A stretch of DNA of 64,000 nucleotides, from contig NZ_PREZ01000003.1 in assembly GCF_002926065.1 (NCBI RefSeq), positions 2,501 through 66,500 of the forward strand. The letters are read 5' to 3'. The notes beneath the pieces were generated by a model. That model was not told the origin of the DNA. It ran no database searches and saw only the letters and a list, made by a program, of their open reading frames with translations. The translations under genes were made by a program, and so were the position numbers. This stretch comes from Jeotgalibacillus proteolyticus (GTDB lineage: Bacteria > Bacillota > Bacilli > Bacillales > Jeotgalibacillaceae). This document shows, piece after piece, positions 25,569 through 34,289 of this stretch; the stretch's first letter is position 1, and the number at the start of each line of letters is the position of its first letter.

Positions 25569-26654
25569 ATGAAAACGATTGTTCTCGTTGGGGGCGGGCA
25601 TACGCATTTATCCCTGTTAAAGAGGCTCAAGACCAATCCGGTGCCTGATACAAAGTGGATTTTGATTTCAGCGGATAACTATCACTATTATTCGGGAATG
25701 TTTTCAGGGTTTATTGAAGGGCTTTACACAATTGATGAAATCAGAATTGATCTTAAACAGGCTGCTGTTAAGGCAAATTGTACCTTTATAAAAGGAAGTC
25801 TCGAAAACATCGATCCTGTCAACAGGACCATCCACACGGAAAACGGATCTTTTTCGTATGATGTCCTTTCAATCAATATTGGCTCCCATACTTCTAACCC
25901 AACTATTAAAGGACTCAAGGAAGCTCAGGCGCCATTAAAGCCTGCTCATGAATTTCCGGATTTTATAAATACATTGCGTCATTCGCCTCATGTAGCCGTT
26001 ATTGGAGGAGGAGCGGCTGCCTGTGAGATGATTCTTTCCTTAAAAGCATGGAAGAACAAGCATCATCGAAGGTACGACAAGCTTTCTCTTATTTATGCTG
26101 ATGAACTGCTGAAAGGACGCGGTTCCAGTGCTGGAAAAAAAGTAGAGAAGTTATTAGAGGAAGGTGAGATTCAGCTTTATTCCGGTGAACGTGCAAAGTC
26201 GATTGAAGGAAACAAGATCATGACAGCTAACGAAATAATCATTCCATTTCAACATGTGATTTATCTTGGAGGAGCCCAGTCTCCTGCAGTGCTTAAGAAA
26301 TCGGGCCTGCCAGTGGATGAGAAAGGTTTCTTGAAGGTTAATGGCATGCTGCAGTGCATCGATTTTCCTGAAATTTTCGCAGCTGGTGACTGCATCGGCT
26401 TAACCAATGCACCAGAATTAGAGAAAAACGGTGTGCATGCAGTTCGCCAGGGCCCTGTTCTGTGGCATAATCTTACGGCCTATTTATCAAAAAAACCGCT
26501 TATCGATTACAAGCCGCAAAAAAGAACCCTTGCGATCTTATCGACAGGCAGACGCCATGGGCTGCTTTTATATGGAAACCATTCCTTATACGGGAGGATC
26601 ATGTGGCAATTAAAGAACCACATAGACAAAAACTTTATTCATACATTTCAGTAA
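25569..26654 (+). CDS. FAD-dependent pyridine nucleotide-disulfide oxidoreductase, SelD-partner type
   Basis: A 361-residue flavoprotein. The dinucleotide-binding Gly motif VLVGGGHTHLSLL opens it, YYSGMFSGFIEGLYTIDEIR follows (about 37-56), the second nucleotide-binding motif VAVIGGGAAACEM lies about 145-157 and the FAD-closing FAAGDCIGLT about 275-284. The GGGHxH plus YSGM-GxxxGxY pattern is that of the oxidoreductases known as N-terminal fusion partners of selenide,water dikinase; here it stands alone with no SelD domain. The ATG at 25569 with a GAGGGAGG Shine-Dalgarno is preferred to the longer frame. It converges on the ABC/TVP38/CDP-alcohol operon. Confidence 0.82.
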   Translation: MKTIVLVGGGHTHLSLLKRLKTNPVPDTKWILISADNYHYYSGMFSGFIEGLYTIDEIRIDLKQAAVKANCTFIKGSLENIDPVNRTIHTENGSFSYDVLSINIGSHTSNPTIKGLKEAQAPLKPAHEFPDFINTLRHSPHVAVIGGGAAACEMILSLKAWKNKHHRRYDKLSLIYADELLKGRGSSAGKKVEKLLEEGEIQLYSGERAKSIEGNKIMTANEIIIPFQHVIYLGGAQSPAVLKKSGLPVDEKGFLKVNGMLQCIDFPEIFAAGDCIGLTNAPELEKNGVHAVRQGPVLWHNLTAYLSKKPLIDYKPQKRTLAILSTGRRHGLLLYGNHSLYGRIMWQLKNHIDKNFIHTFQ

Positions 26655-26690
26655 AAAACAGGACTCTACTTCAAGAGAGGCCTGTTTTTT
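26653..26690. terminator. Bidirectional terminator
   Basis: Stem AAAAAACAGG / CCTGTTTTTT with an inner CTCT/AGAG pairing, between the convergent oxidoreductase gene and the CDP-alcohol transferase gene. Confidence 0.85.
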
Positions 26691-27270
26691 ACGACAATAT
26701 TCTTTTCGCTTCAAGAAATCGCTGCCCTGCAGTGAAAAGCTCCACAGCTAAAAATGCTAATGTGGACCAAAGCAGAATCGATGGAAATAGCATCATGACT
26801 GTTAAGAAGATAAAGCCTTCCGTTCTCTCAGCCAGTCCCGCCTGATAACGGAAGGATTTTACACCGTTGTTTTCAGACACATTTCCAACCGTTAAAAAGA
26901 TGGTCATGGAGATCACGATGGACGCCATTAAAAGCAGCGCTGCCCATAAAATATGCGGGTATAAAAAAGCAACACCAAGAATGACGCTTATTTCCACTAT
27001 GCGGTCAAAGGTGACGTCCATGACTGTTCCAAACGGTGAGGTTTTTGTCTTTCTGGCCATTGATCCGTCCACTGCGTCAAGGTAGCCTGACAGCCATAAT
27101 AAGATAACCGCAGCAAGAGGCTGCCCGACATAAACGAGCGGTCCTGCCGAGACCCCGATGATAAAAGAAAAAACCGTTACCTGATTAGCGGTAAGCCCCT
27201 TTTTTAAAAGTCTGTCAGCACCCTTTTCAATAAAAGGCTGCACATATTTTCTGGCATGTGTATCAAGCAT
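26689..27270 (-). CDS. CDP-alcohol phosphatidyltransferase family membrane enzyme
   Basis: A 193-residue integral membrane enzyme with the complete active-site signature D65-x2-D68-G69-x2-A72-R73-x7-G81-x3-D85-x3-D89. The fragment DAVDGSMARKTKTSPFG shows the first half. About six membrane helices follow. It should transfer a phosphoalcohol from a CDP-linked donor to an acceptor alcohol in the membrane; the acceptor is unknown. It ends a six-gene minus-strand operon, 22 bp after the TVP38 gene. E. coli YnjF, a family member, ends the ynj operon in the same way. Confidence 0.87.
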   Translation of the reverse strand: MLDTHARKYVQPFIEKGADRLLKKGLTANQVTVFSFIIGVSAGPLVYVGQPLAAVILLWLSGYLDAVDGSMARKTKTSPFGTVMDVTFDRIVEISVILGVAFLYPHILWAALLLMASIVISMTIFLTVGNVSENNGVKSFRYQAGLAERTEGFIFLTVMMLFPSILLWSTLAFLAVELFTAGQRFLEAKRILS

Positions 27271-27292
27271 TCACTATCACTCCTAAAAAGGC

Positions 27293-27955
27293 TCAGCTTT
27301 TACTTTCGAGGCCCAGCCATTCTGCAACCTTTTTCCGGTAAAGAATCGGAAAGGCTAAAAGAACTGCACCGGCAATAATACTGATGACAATCGCCTTAGT
27401 ATTTCCCTCAGCAAAGCTTGAACCGATAAAGCTGAAGCCAAATGTGCCTGGAATAATGCCTACCATGGTTCCTAATAGAAACGCCCGGAATTTCACATTC
27501 GCAAGACCAGCTGAATAGCTAATAAGATCAAAATTAATGACAGGCACAAGACGTAAAATGAGAACATAAAAAAATCCTCTCTCCTCCATCAGCCTTCTAA
27601 TTTTGAAAATACGTCCTTCTTCGTTCGTTTGTACAATAGATTTTTCAAAAAAACGTGAAACAAAATAAGCAACGATGGCACTGAGTGTAGCGCCTATTAA
27701 AATATAGAAGAACCCCTGCAAAGCTCCGAATGCCAGACCCCCGGCCAGTGACAAAATAGACGATGGGAAAAGTATTAAAGGGCGGAAGGTGTAGATTAGG
27801 ATAAAAAGCAGCGGTCCCCACACACCGAAGGATTGAATCCATTGCTGAATCTCCATAGGACTCACGTTTATGTAACGGTTGCTAAACCAAAGCAGCAGTC
27901 CAATTATTATGATAAATAAAGCTATAGGAAGAATTCGTTTTATTTTTTCATTCAT
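27293..27955 (-). CDS. TVP38/TMEM64 (VTT/DedA superfamily) membrane protein
   Basis: A 220-residue polytopic protein. The first helix (about 9-27) is followed by the VTT core: RPLILFPSSILSLAGGLAFG (about 59-78) with a half-membrane reentrant hairpin, then FFYVLILRLVPVINFDLISY (about 128-147) and the glycine-rich GTMVGIIPGTFGFSFIGSSF. VTT proteins include lipid scramblases and DedA transporters. It overlaps the ATPase gene upstream by 8 bp. E. coli YdjX and YdjZ are family members next to the same kind of ABC genes. Confidence 0.87.
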   Translation of the reverse strand: MNEKIKRILPIALFIIIIGLLLWFSNRYINVSPMEIQQWIQSFGVWGPLLFILIYTFRPLILFPSSILSLAGGLAFGALQGFFYILIGATLSAIVAYFVSRFFEKSIVQTNEEGRIFKIRRLMEERGFFYVLILRLVPVINFDLISYSAGLANVKFRAFLLGTMVGIIPGTFGFSFIGSSFAEGNTKAIVISIIAGAVLLAFPILYRKKVAEWLGLESKS

Positions 27956-28943
27956 TTACCTGCTCCTTGTCAAAAAGACGAACATCCCTTTGTTTCACCC
28001 AAATAAATCCTCTACTTCCAGGTTTAACATAAGAAAAATGTCCCTTTTCCGGAATGATGCAGCGTCTATTCGTTTCTACCAGTTTAACATGAGCATAAGA
28101 TTCCCCATACTGATAGGTCTGATTAATCCACTCTGCTTTAAGGGAAATCGTGTCCTCTGGTATGGTTTCGTGTGATGTACTCCATTTCACATCATGGTTT
28201 AACGCATATATCGTCTCATTTAATACGATTGCATCAGCGTAATGTCTGGCTGCATATTCATTTACAGGATTCTCATAAACATGCTTCGGATCCCCTGTCT
28301 GCTGAATCTTCCCTTCAGCTAAAATGGCGACCTTGTCTCCAAGCAGCATGGATTCCTCCCTGTCATGGGTTACAAATAGAGCTGTCATTCGCTCTTCCTT
28401 TAGAAGCATTCGTACCCAGTCACGCAATTCTCTTCTTCTGTCAGGATCAAGACTGCTGAAGGGTTCATCGAGCAGCAGAAGCTTCGGTTTAACAATTAGC
28501 GCCCGAATGAGTGCAATTCTTTGCTGCTGTCCGCCTGACAGAGAGTGGGGATATTCATTAAGGTATTCATCGAGTCCCACAGACTTCAGATAGGTTATTC
28601 CTTCTGCTTTTGCACTCCTATGGGACATCGTTAATTTTAAACCATAGATCACATTTTCAAGAACAGTTAAATGCGGAAACAATAATGGCTGCTGAAAAAC
28701 CATTCCAACCGGCCGATCCTGGACCTTATATCCATCAAACTGTTTCCCCTGAAGGTTTGCATGACCGGAGGAAAACGACTCCAGACCTGCGATGCATCTG
28801 AGTAAAGTTGATTTACCCGTTCCTGAAGGACCTACAATTGATAGAATCTCTCCTTCATTAAGAGACAGGTTTATCGATTGGAAAATGGTTTTTGAACCAT
28901 ATGTTTTTGCTGCTCCTTCTAAGGAAAAATATGCCTCTTTCAT
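27948..28943 (-). CDS. ABC transporter ATP-binding protein (CUT/polyamine/thiamine type)
   Basis: A 331-residue ATPase. Walker A GPSGTGKST (38-46), Q-loop QQPLLFPH, signature LSGGQQQRIALIRAL (about 135-149), Walker B LLLLDEPFSSLD (about 155-166) and switch His in LFVTHDREE are complete. A C-terminal TOBE-like extension (about 240-331) is present. It energises import by the two permeases encoded just upstream. It overlaps the permease gene by 4 bp and the TVP38 gene by 8 bp. Resembles E. coli YnjD in context. Confidence 0.9.
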   Translation of the reverse strand: MKEAYFSLEGAAKTYGSKTIFQSINLSLNEGEILSIVGPSGTGKSTLLRCIAGLESFSSGHANLQGKQFDGYKVQDRPVGMVFQQPLLFPHLTVLENVIYGLKLTMSHRSAKAEGITYLKSVGLDEYLNEYPHSLSGGQQQRIALIRALIVKPKLLLLDEPFSSLDPDRRRELRDWVRMLLKEERMTALFVTHDREESMLLGDKVAILAEGKIQQTGDPKHVYENPVNEYAARHYADAIVLNETIYALNHDVKWSTSHETIPEDTISLKAEWINQTYQYGESYAHVKLVETNRRCIIPEKGHFSYVKPGSRGFIWVKQRDVRLFDKEQVNE

Positions 28944-29737
28944 ACAGCACCCCGATTAAAAAAAGAATTCTTTGTAATAAAAAATCTTGAGATGAGCTCA
29001 ATGATTAAAACGGCAAACACAGGCAAAATGGCAAAAACAATAGAAAAAGCGGCCATTACCGTATCATCAACTGACTGCAAAAACGGATAATAAATGATAG
29101 GAAGCGTAATCACACTTCCTCCCCCGATAATCGCTGTCAGCACATATTGGCTCATGCTTATCGTTACCACCAGGAAAACAGCGCTTCTGACACTTGGCAG
29201 TAACAATGGAAGCTCGATTTCTCTGAAGGTGCGAAAAGGCCCTGCTTTTAACATCCGGGATTGATCGATAAGGTCAGAGCCAAGACGATCATAGCCTGCC
29301 TTCATAATTTTTATCGTGTAGGGGATCGTTGGCACAAGATGAACAATCACCACTCCCGTCCAGTGGTTTGCAAGTCCCAGCCTGATCATTGTGATATGCA
29401 GGCCAATTGCAGCTGCCATCGCAGGGACAAAGAGCGGAAGCAGCAGCAGCGTTTCCAGCATGCTCTTTCCTTTAAAGGAGGAATGAGATAGTGCTTTTCC
29501 AGCCATCATGCCAACTGCCAGATTAATCAGCGTAACAGTCAGGGCAATAAGAAGAGACAGCCAAAGGGCATGTAAAATCCGGTCATCCATCCAAAAGGAG
29601 GTCCATCCCCGAAGCGTCCAGTTAAAAGAGAGCGGCTCTCCCCATCTCCAAATCGGTGTGACGCTTTTTAATCCCAGCAAAATGGCAGGGAAAAGAAAAA
29701 ACAGGATAGCTAAACTATAAAACAGGCTCCGTTTCAT
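28940..29737 (-). CDS. ABC transporter permease, second of two
   Basis: A 265-residue binding-protein-dependent permease with six membrane helices. The cytoplasmic EAA loop is readable as DQSRMLKAGPFRTFREIELPL (about 177-197, listed in part), with the conserved Gly and the P-x-L-x-P element. It forms the channel with its partner 10 bp upstream. E. coli fuses this pair into the single long YnjC; here they are two genes. Confidence 0.86.
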   Translation of the reverse strand: MKRSLFYSLAILFFLFPAILLGLKSVTPIWRWGEPLSFNWTLRGWTSFWMDDRILHALWLSLLIALTVTLINLAVGMMAGKALSHSSFKGKSMLETLLLLPLFVPAMAAAIGLHITMIRLGLANHWTGVVIVHLVPTIPYTIKIMKAGYDRLGSDLIDQSRMLKAGPFRTFREIELPLLLPSVRSAVFLVVTISMSQYVLTAIIGGGSVITLPIIYYPFLQSVDDTVMAAFSIVFAILPVFAVLIIELISRFFITKNSFFNRGAV

Positions 29738-29747
29738 CTTATTCCTC

Positions 29748-30614
29748 CTATCTGCTGTGCTGGCTTTTTGAAATCAGCCACCTTTGCCGGTTAAGTATCA
29801 TAAACGAGATAAGCGCAATAAACCCCATTACAGCTGCAGCGATAAACAACAGCGCGAACGCATAGGAACGTTCATCCCAGCTCACTCCGTAAAACCAATC
29901 ATAAGCAAGCTCAGCTGTCATTTGAGGATACTGCACGCCAAGTAATGCCGGCACCTCATAAGCAGTAAAAATAAAAGCGGTCAGGATCAGTGCAACCTCT
30001 AGTAAAACCGGCTTTACCCAGGGCCATTCAATCGTTTTAAAAATATGCCGCTTTGAACCGCCGAGCACTTGAATTACCTCTCCATATTGTTTGGGCAGCT
30101 GGGCATACACAGGCAAAAGCATCAGAATGACAAAGGGAATTTCTTTCCAAAGATATGTTGTGATAATGCCGATTCCATTTCGATCCTGAACGAATACCGG
30201 AAATTGATCTCTCTCTTCGATCCACCCAAGGCCAAATAAGGCGGAGGAAATCAAACCGCTTTGACCAAGCAGCAAAAGAACAAAGTAGCCCCAAACAAAG
30301 TGGGGAAACAGCATTGGAATCCACACAAGCCATTTGCCGGGACTATTTTCAATAAAGGTGTGAAAAGATCGGACAATGCCCCAGCCAATAGCAATAGAGA
30401 GTAAGGTGGAAATGAGCGTAATCGTCAGGCTGTAGCCAAACGAGGCATAGAGGCGGCGCTCCTGAAAAAGACCCTGGTAATAGTCAAACGTCCACCCGTC
30501 TACCCCTCTTATGCTTTCCACAAAGGACATTGTCAGGCTGTAAAGGACGAGCAGCAGAAAAAGCAGCGCTGGCGCCAGCAATACAGCGGATCGATTATTG
30601 TGAAGCCACTTCAT
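29748..30614 (-). CDS. ABC transporter permease, first of two
   Basis: A 288-residue permease. The ATG at 30614 (MKWLHNNRSAVLL) is chosen because AGGAG precedes it at 10 nt and the product starts just before helix 1; the frame remains open upstream inside the binding-protein gene. Six helices and an EAA-type loop (YGEVIQVLGGSKRHIFKTIE, about 183-202) are visible. Its start overlaps the 3' end of the binding-protein gene by 20 bp, consistent with translational coupling. Confidence 0.86.
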   Translation of the reverse strand: MKWLHNNRSAVLLAPALLFLLLVLYSLTMSFVESIRGVDGWTFDYYQGLFQERRLYASFGYSLTITLISTLLSIAIGWGIVRSFHTFIENSPGKWLVWIPMLFPHFVWGYFVLLLLGQSGLISSALFGLGWIEERDQFPVFVQDRNGIGIITTYLWKEIPFVILMLLPVYAQLPKQYGEVIQVLGGSKRHIFKTIEWPWVKPVLLEVALILTAFIFTAYEVPALLGVQYPQMTAELAYDWFYGVSWDERSYAFALLFIAAAVMGFIALISFMILNRQRWLISKSQHSR

Positions 30615-31836
30615 CGATCCACTTCTCCTGCAGCCACGGGACATATTCTGCATCAATTTCAGGAAGGAAGGCATCAGTCAGTGTCTGCTGATCGATAACG
30701 GTCTCCCCCCGGTCAAGCTCTTCAAACGCTGCTTTGTCTTCGTCATCCAGAAGCGCTAAATCAATCGGTGTATTTTCTCCCCAATAAGCAGGTTCCAGCT
30801 TAGCCAGCTGAGCCTCTGGTGAAAGCAGGAAATCAATCGCTGCCATCGCCCCTTCTTTAGCCCGACTGTTATCAGGAATGGATAGGAAATGTGTGTTGCC
30901 AATTGAACCGGGCTGCTGAAGCACGAAGGATTCGGTGGTCTCCGGGAAAATACCCTTTTCAACAAGGTCCTCTGCCCTTGCTTCGTTATAGCCCATCGTC
31001 ATCCAGACCTCACCCTGGCTATATAGGCGGTCAAGCTCCGTAAGCGATGAAGGGTAGGTTGCCCCGCTTCTCCACAGGTGTGGAGTCATGTCGTTTAAAT
31101 ACGCCCATACCTCCTCGGACTCTGTTTCAGCAACCTCCTCTGAAAAAGGTGAATCAAGGAGCTGCTCAATGGATGAGGCCTTACCGTATAAGACATGGCG
31201 AATAAAGGCATCACCTGTAAAATCTCCTGCTGCAGGGTAGGTGAACCTCCCTGGATTCTCTTCTGCAAATTTCATTAACTCATCCAGTGTCGCAGGTGGC
31301 TCCTGTATTTTTGATGCGTCATAGTGAAACACAAATTGCACTTTCCCCCATGGCGCCTCAAGCCCATCCGTTTCGGTTCCAAAGTCATATTGGAAATCAA
31401 GACTCTCAGTATCATAAAAGGCCTGATAGCTCGGGATTTGATCTGTAAACGGACCAAACAGCAAATCGTTTTCCTTGGCTCTTTTGAAATTTTCTCCATT
31501 CATCCAGATAAGATCGATCGTACCGTCATCCTGCCCAGCCCTTTTTTCCGTTTCAAGCTTTTGAATAATTTCATTTGTATCAAGAGGGATCCGGTCGAGT
31601 GTGACATTATGCTCTGCCTGAAGTTCCGGTTTTACATATTCATCTATGTATTGGTTAATTCCTTCATCTCCGCCCCACATATACAAGCGAACAGTTTCTC
31701 CGTCTGCCTCCTGAAGGATTTCTTCCCAAGACTTATCCTTAATATTTTGGGCTGCATTTGTATCTTCTGTATGATTCGAACAGCCCATAAGGAATAAGCC
31801 AGCTATTCCCGTCAGCACCGCCATTGTTTTTTTCAA
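30595..31836 (-). CDS. ABC transporter substrate-binding lipoprotein (YnjB-like)
   Basis: A 413-residue lipoprotein with lipobox LFLMGC (Cys about 19). It is a type II periplasmic-binding fold: VRLYMWGGDEGINQYIDEYV near the start of the mature part, IDLIWMNGENFKRAKENDLL (about 110-129), PWGKVQFVFHYDASKI (about 163-178) and a C-terminal DAFLPEIDAEYVPWLQEKW. The pattern W-G-G-D-x-x-I-N with WMNGENF is that of YnjB-type proteins. The start is TTG with a weak Shine-Dalgarno; an ATG four codons in is possible. First gene of the six-gene operon. Ligand unknown. Confidence 0.85.
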   Translation of the reverse strand: MKKTMAVLTGIAGLFLMGCSNHTEDTNAAQNIKDKSWEEILQEADGETVRLYMWGGDEGINQYIDEYVKPELQAEHNVTLDRIPLDTNEIIQKLETEKRAGQDDGTIDLIWMNGENFKRAKENDLLFGPFTDQIPSYQAFYDTESLDFQYDFGTETDGLEAPWGKVQFVFHYDASKIQEPPATLDELMKFAEENPGRFTYPAAGDFTGDAFIRHVLYGKASSIEQLLDSPFSEEVAETESEEVWAYLNDMTPHLWRSGATYPSSLTELDRLYSQGEVWMTMGYNEARAEDLVEKGIFPETTESFVLQQPGSIGNTHFLSIPDNSRAKEGAMAAIDFLLSPEAQLAKLEPAYWGENTPIDLALLDDEDKAAFEELDRGETVIDQQTLTDAFLPEIDAEYVPWLQEKWIDEVASQ

Positions 31837-31960
31837 ACCATCACCACTCTCAATAATTTTCCTAGTTCTATTCTCTTACTCTAGTGTATCCCCTTTTCCA
31901 TTAAAAAGATAACGCAAAGCGGCTGCATCCGGATCAACGATTGGGAAAAATGCATAGAAA

Positions 31961-31989
31961 AAACAGCCGTCTGAATAGACAGCTGTTTT
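31961..31989 (-). terminator. Terminator after the unknown 260-residue gene
   Basis: Stem AAACAGCTGTCT / AGACGGCTGTTT followed by a T run on the minus strand. Confidence 0.85.
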
Positions 31990-31995
31990 AAAATC

Positions 31996-32778
31996 TCAGG
32001 ACGTCTGCTTGACAGAAGCAGTCCATTCCTTTGATTTCCGTTCATAGGTGAGCCAGGCGGAGGGCTGATCTTTTATCCTCGCTCTAGTCTCTTCTTCAAG
32101 GTCGTCAAGACTCTCATAGTCCCCGACAAGCCATAGTGGAATTTCCACTTTTCCCTTAGCTGCTGACGCATGCTGGAAGGAAATAATCGCTCCTTCTTTT
32201 AGAAGAGGTACTATTGACATGATTACCTCTTTAGGAATATCAGGAACTGCTTTTTCCTTCTTCCACTTTATCAGCCCTTTGCTTTTACGGTGTTGGTTCC
32301 ATTTTGCCGTAAGCACCTGGCTAAGCATGGAATAAAAAAGTGTCCAATCTCTATAGTAGATGCGATTTAGCTCCCCATCCTCTTCTGCGAGATAAACAAA
32401 TTGATTGTTAAGCTTACGAAAGAAAGGTGCGCGCAGATGCTGCTTCATATGACCTAAATACAGCAGCTCCGCTATTTCATGCGCAGTCATCTCATCAAGC
32501 CCTGCCTCATCTTCAAAATCAATCCAGCAGAAATCACCGTAGCTCGAGATCGGTTCCCGGAGCAGATTCTCCTTTTCATCTGAACTGACGTATTCCATAT
32601 GCGTATGCATATTATAAGAAGCATTTTCGTACTGGTGCTTTAACAATAAAAGGTGATGGAAGTGCTGTGATAGTGCGAAATAAAAGTCTCTAAATTCAAT
32701 GCCGTTCGACAGCACATAGTTTTGGCCTGAGTTTATATGCAAATAAACCCATTCATGTGAACCCGCATTGGACTTCAA
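31996..32778 (-). CDS. Conserved-looking cytoplasmic protein of unknown function
   Basis: A 260-residue soluble protein that I do not recognise. It has no signal peptide or membrane segment. The N-terminal half is His- and Tyr-rich (LSQHFHHLLLLKHQY near residues 36-50; MHTHMEY near 57), followed by an acidic stretch (SSYGDFCWIDFEDEAGLDEM). The C-terminal half contains a central helix and a final beta-rich segment ending in SAWLTYERKSKEWTASVK. It is monocistronic with its own terminator. Homologues in public databases may carry the misleading name oxalate:formate antiporter; nothing here supports a transporter. Confidence 0.65.
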   Translation of the reverse strand: MKSNAGSHEWVYLHINSGQNYVLSNGIEFRDFYFALSQHFHHLLLLKHQYENASYNMHTHMEYVSSDEKENLLREPISSYGDFCWIDFEDEAGLDEMTAHEIAELLYLGHMKQHLRAPFFRKLNNQFVYLAEEDGELNRIYYRDWTLFYSMLSQVLTAKWNQHRKSKGLIKWKKEKAVPDIPKEVIMSIVPLLKEGAIISFQHASAAKGKVEIPLWLVGDYESLDDLEEETRARIKDQPSAWLTYERKSKEWTASVKQTS

Positions 32779-32903
32779 ATAACCATCACCCTTCTTTTTT
32801 TAAGTTTATTGTACCAAATCCTGCAGAAAAAAAAATAAAAGAAACTTTATTGTAGTAAATTCGTCTATTTGTTTAAAAGGGATGCAATTTCTACTCCTTT
32901 TAC

Positions 32904-32931
32904 TTGTTGAATCATGTTAAAGTAATAAGAT
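32904..32931 (+). promoter_or_regulatory. Possible promoter of the rodA-like gene
   Basis: TTGTTG-N16-TAAGAT about 145 bp before the rodA-like start, in a 300-bp spacer that otherwise shows no ORF or strong hairpin. Confidence 0.3.
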
Positions 32932-33076
32932 TAATGAGAATTGAGAATTACCCCCGATTTTGATAGTCTAGTAGAAGTGAAAAGGATATATAAAGTAATG
33001 ACAGTAATATGCCCCTTAGCCATCAATTTTTACACATTTTTCTTTACTAAAGTATGAAAGAATTCAGGTGAATAGA

Positions 33077-34258
33077 TTGAACACACAGAATAAATTATCA
33101 GATCGTATTGATTGGACCTTGGTCATTTTACTGATCTTCTTTATGATCGCAAGCGTTCTTGCGATTGCCTCCGCTCAGACAACCGGTCAATACGCTGCTA
33201 CAAATACTAATTTTGCCCTCAGGCAAGGGCAGATTTATATTCTCGGATTTATCATTATCGGAATTACAATGTCCCTCGATATGGACCAGTTCCGAAAAAT
33301 GGCATGGGTGCTTTATGGGTTTGGCGTTATTTTACTTGTGGGTCTCCTTGTAGCACCTCCAAGCATCGTGCCTTATATTAATGGAGCATACAGCTGGTAC
33401 AGGTTCCCGGTTCTCGGAACGCTTCAGCCTTCAGAGTTCATGAAGACCTTTACGATTATTGCTTTGGCTAGAGTCGTTGCCTCCCATAATGAGAACTTTG
33501 CACAGCGCACCTTTAAAACAGACCTTTGGATGCTTACGAAAATTGGGGTCGTATTGGGTGTTCCGTTAGTATTAATAGATGCACAGCCTGATTTAGGGAC
33601 CATGCTTGTATTTATGGCCATTGCAGCAGGTATCGTTTTAGTGTCCGGGATCACTTGGAAGCTTCTTCTGCCGGCATTTCTGGCGATTGGTGCAGTCAGT
33701 TCGACACTGATTTATATCGTTATTTTTGCGCCATCGCTTATTACACGCTACTTTGATGATTACCAGCTTCGCAGAATTTACTCGTGGCTTGATCCATATA
33801 CATACTCTTCAGGGGATGCCTATCAGCTTACTACTTCCATGAGTGCGATCGGATCAGGAGAGATCTTCGGGAAGGGTTATCAGAATCGGCAGGTTTATGT
33901 GCCGGATAATCATACCGACTTCATTTTCAGTGTAGTTGGAGAAGAGTATGGATTTATCGGTGCCAGTATCATTGTCAGTTTGTTTTTCCTTTTAATTTAT
34001 CATTTGACCAAGGTCTCCCTGCAAACAAAGAGTCCATTTAATGCGTATGTCTGTGCCGGAATTATTAGTATGATTACCTTCCATGCCTTCCAAAACATCG
34101 GCATGACGATACAGGTTCTGCCAATTACCGGAATTCCGCTCCCTCTGATCAGTTACGGGGGAAGCTCGCTGATGGGTGTAATGTTTGCGCTCGGTCTTGT
34201 TTTTTCGATGCGTTTCCATCATAAAACCTATATGTTTTCTTCTGAGGAAGAGGTTTAA
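33077..34258 (+). CDS. rodA: SEDS-family peptidoglycan glycosyltransferase, RodA-like
   Basis: A 393-residue polytopic protein of the FtsW/RodA/SpoVE family, with about ten helices. Signature segments include SWYRFPVLGTLQPSEFMKTF (about 110-129), DAQPDLGTMLVFMAIAAG with the catalytic-region Asp, VPDNHTDFIFSVVGEEYGFI (about 275-294) and ITGIPLPLISYGGSSLMGVM near the C terminus. RodA polymerises glycan strands during elongation. The TTG at 33077 has AGGTG six bases before it; the GTG at 33068 would overlap that ribosome binding site. RodA rather than FtsW is preferred because no division gene is nearby, but this is a weak argument. Confidence 0.85.
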   Translation: MNTQNKLSDRIDWTLVILLIFFMIASVLAIASAQTTGQYAATNTNFALRQGQIYILGFIIIGITMSLDMDQFRKMAWVLYGFGVILLVGLLVAPPSIVPYINGAYSWYRFPVLGTLQPSEFMKTFTIIALARVVASHNENFAQRTFKTDLWMLTKIGVVLGVPLVLIDAQPDLGTMLVFMAIAAGIVLVSGITWKLLLPAFLAIGAVSSTLIYIVIFAPSLITRYFDDYQLRRIYSWLDPYTYSSGDAYQLTTSMSAIGSGEIFGKGYQNRQVYVPDNHTDFIFSVVGEEYGFIGASIIVSLFFLLIYHLTKVSLQTKSPFNAYVCAGIISMITFHAFQNIGMTIQVLPITGIPLPLISYGGSSLMGVMFALGLVFSMRFHHKTYMFSSEEEV

Positions 34259-34289
34259 AAAAAGAGGCAGAGAGGTGCCTCTTTTTTTT
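34257..34289. terminator. Bidirectional terminator, rodA / lipid kinase
   Basis: Stem AAAAAGAGGCA / TGCCTCTTTTT with long A and T runs on either side, between convergent genes. Confidence 0.9.

Noticed and set aside
31837-31995. SigB promoter for the ABC/TVP38 operon (GTTATC-N14-GGGGAT)
   Set aside because: Both boxes deviate at key positions; too weak beside the two clear SigB sites.
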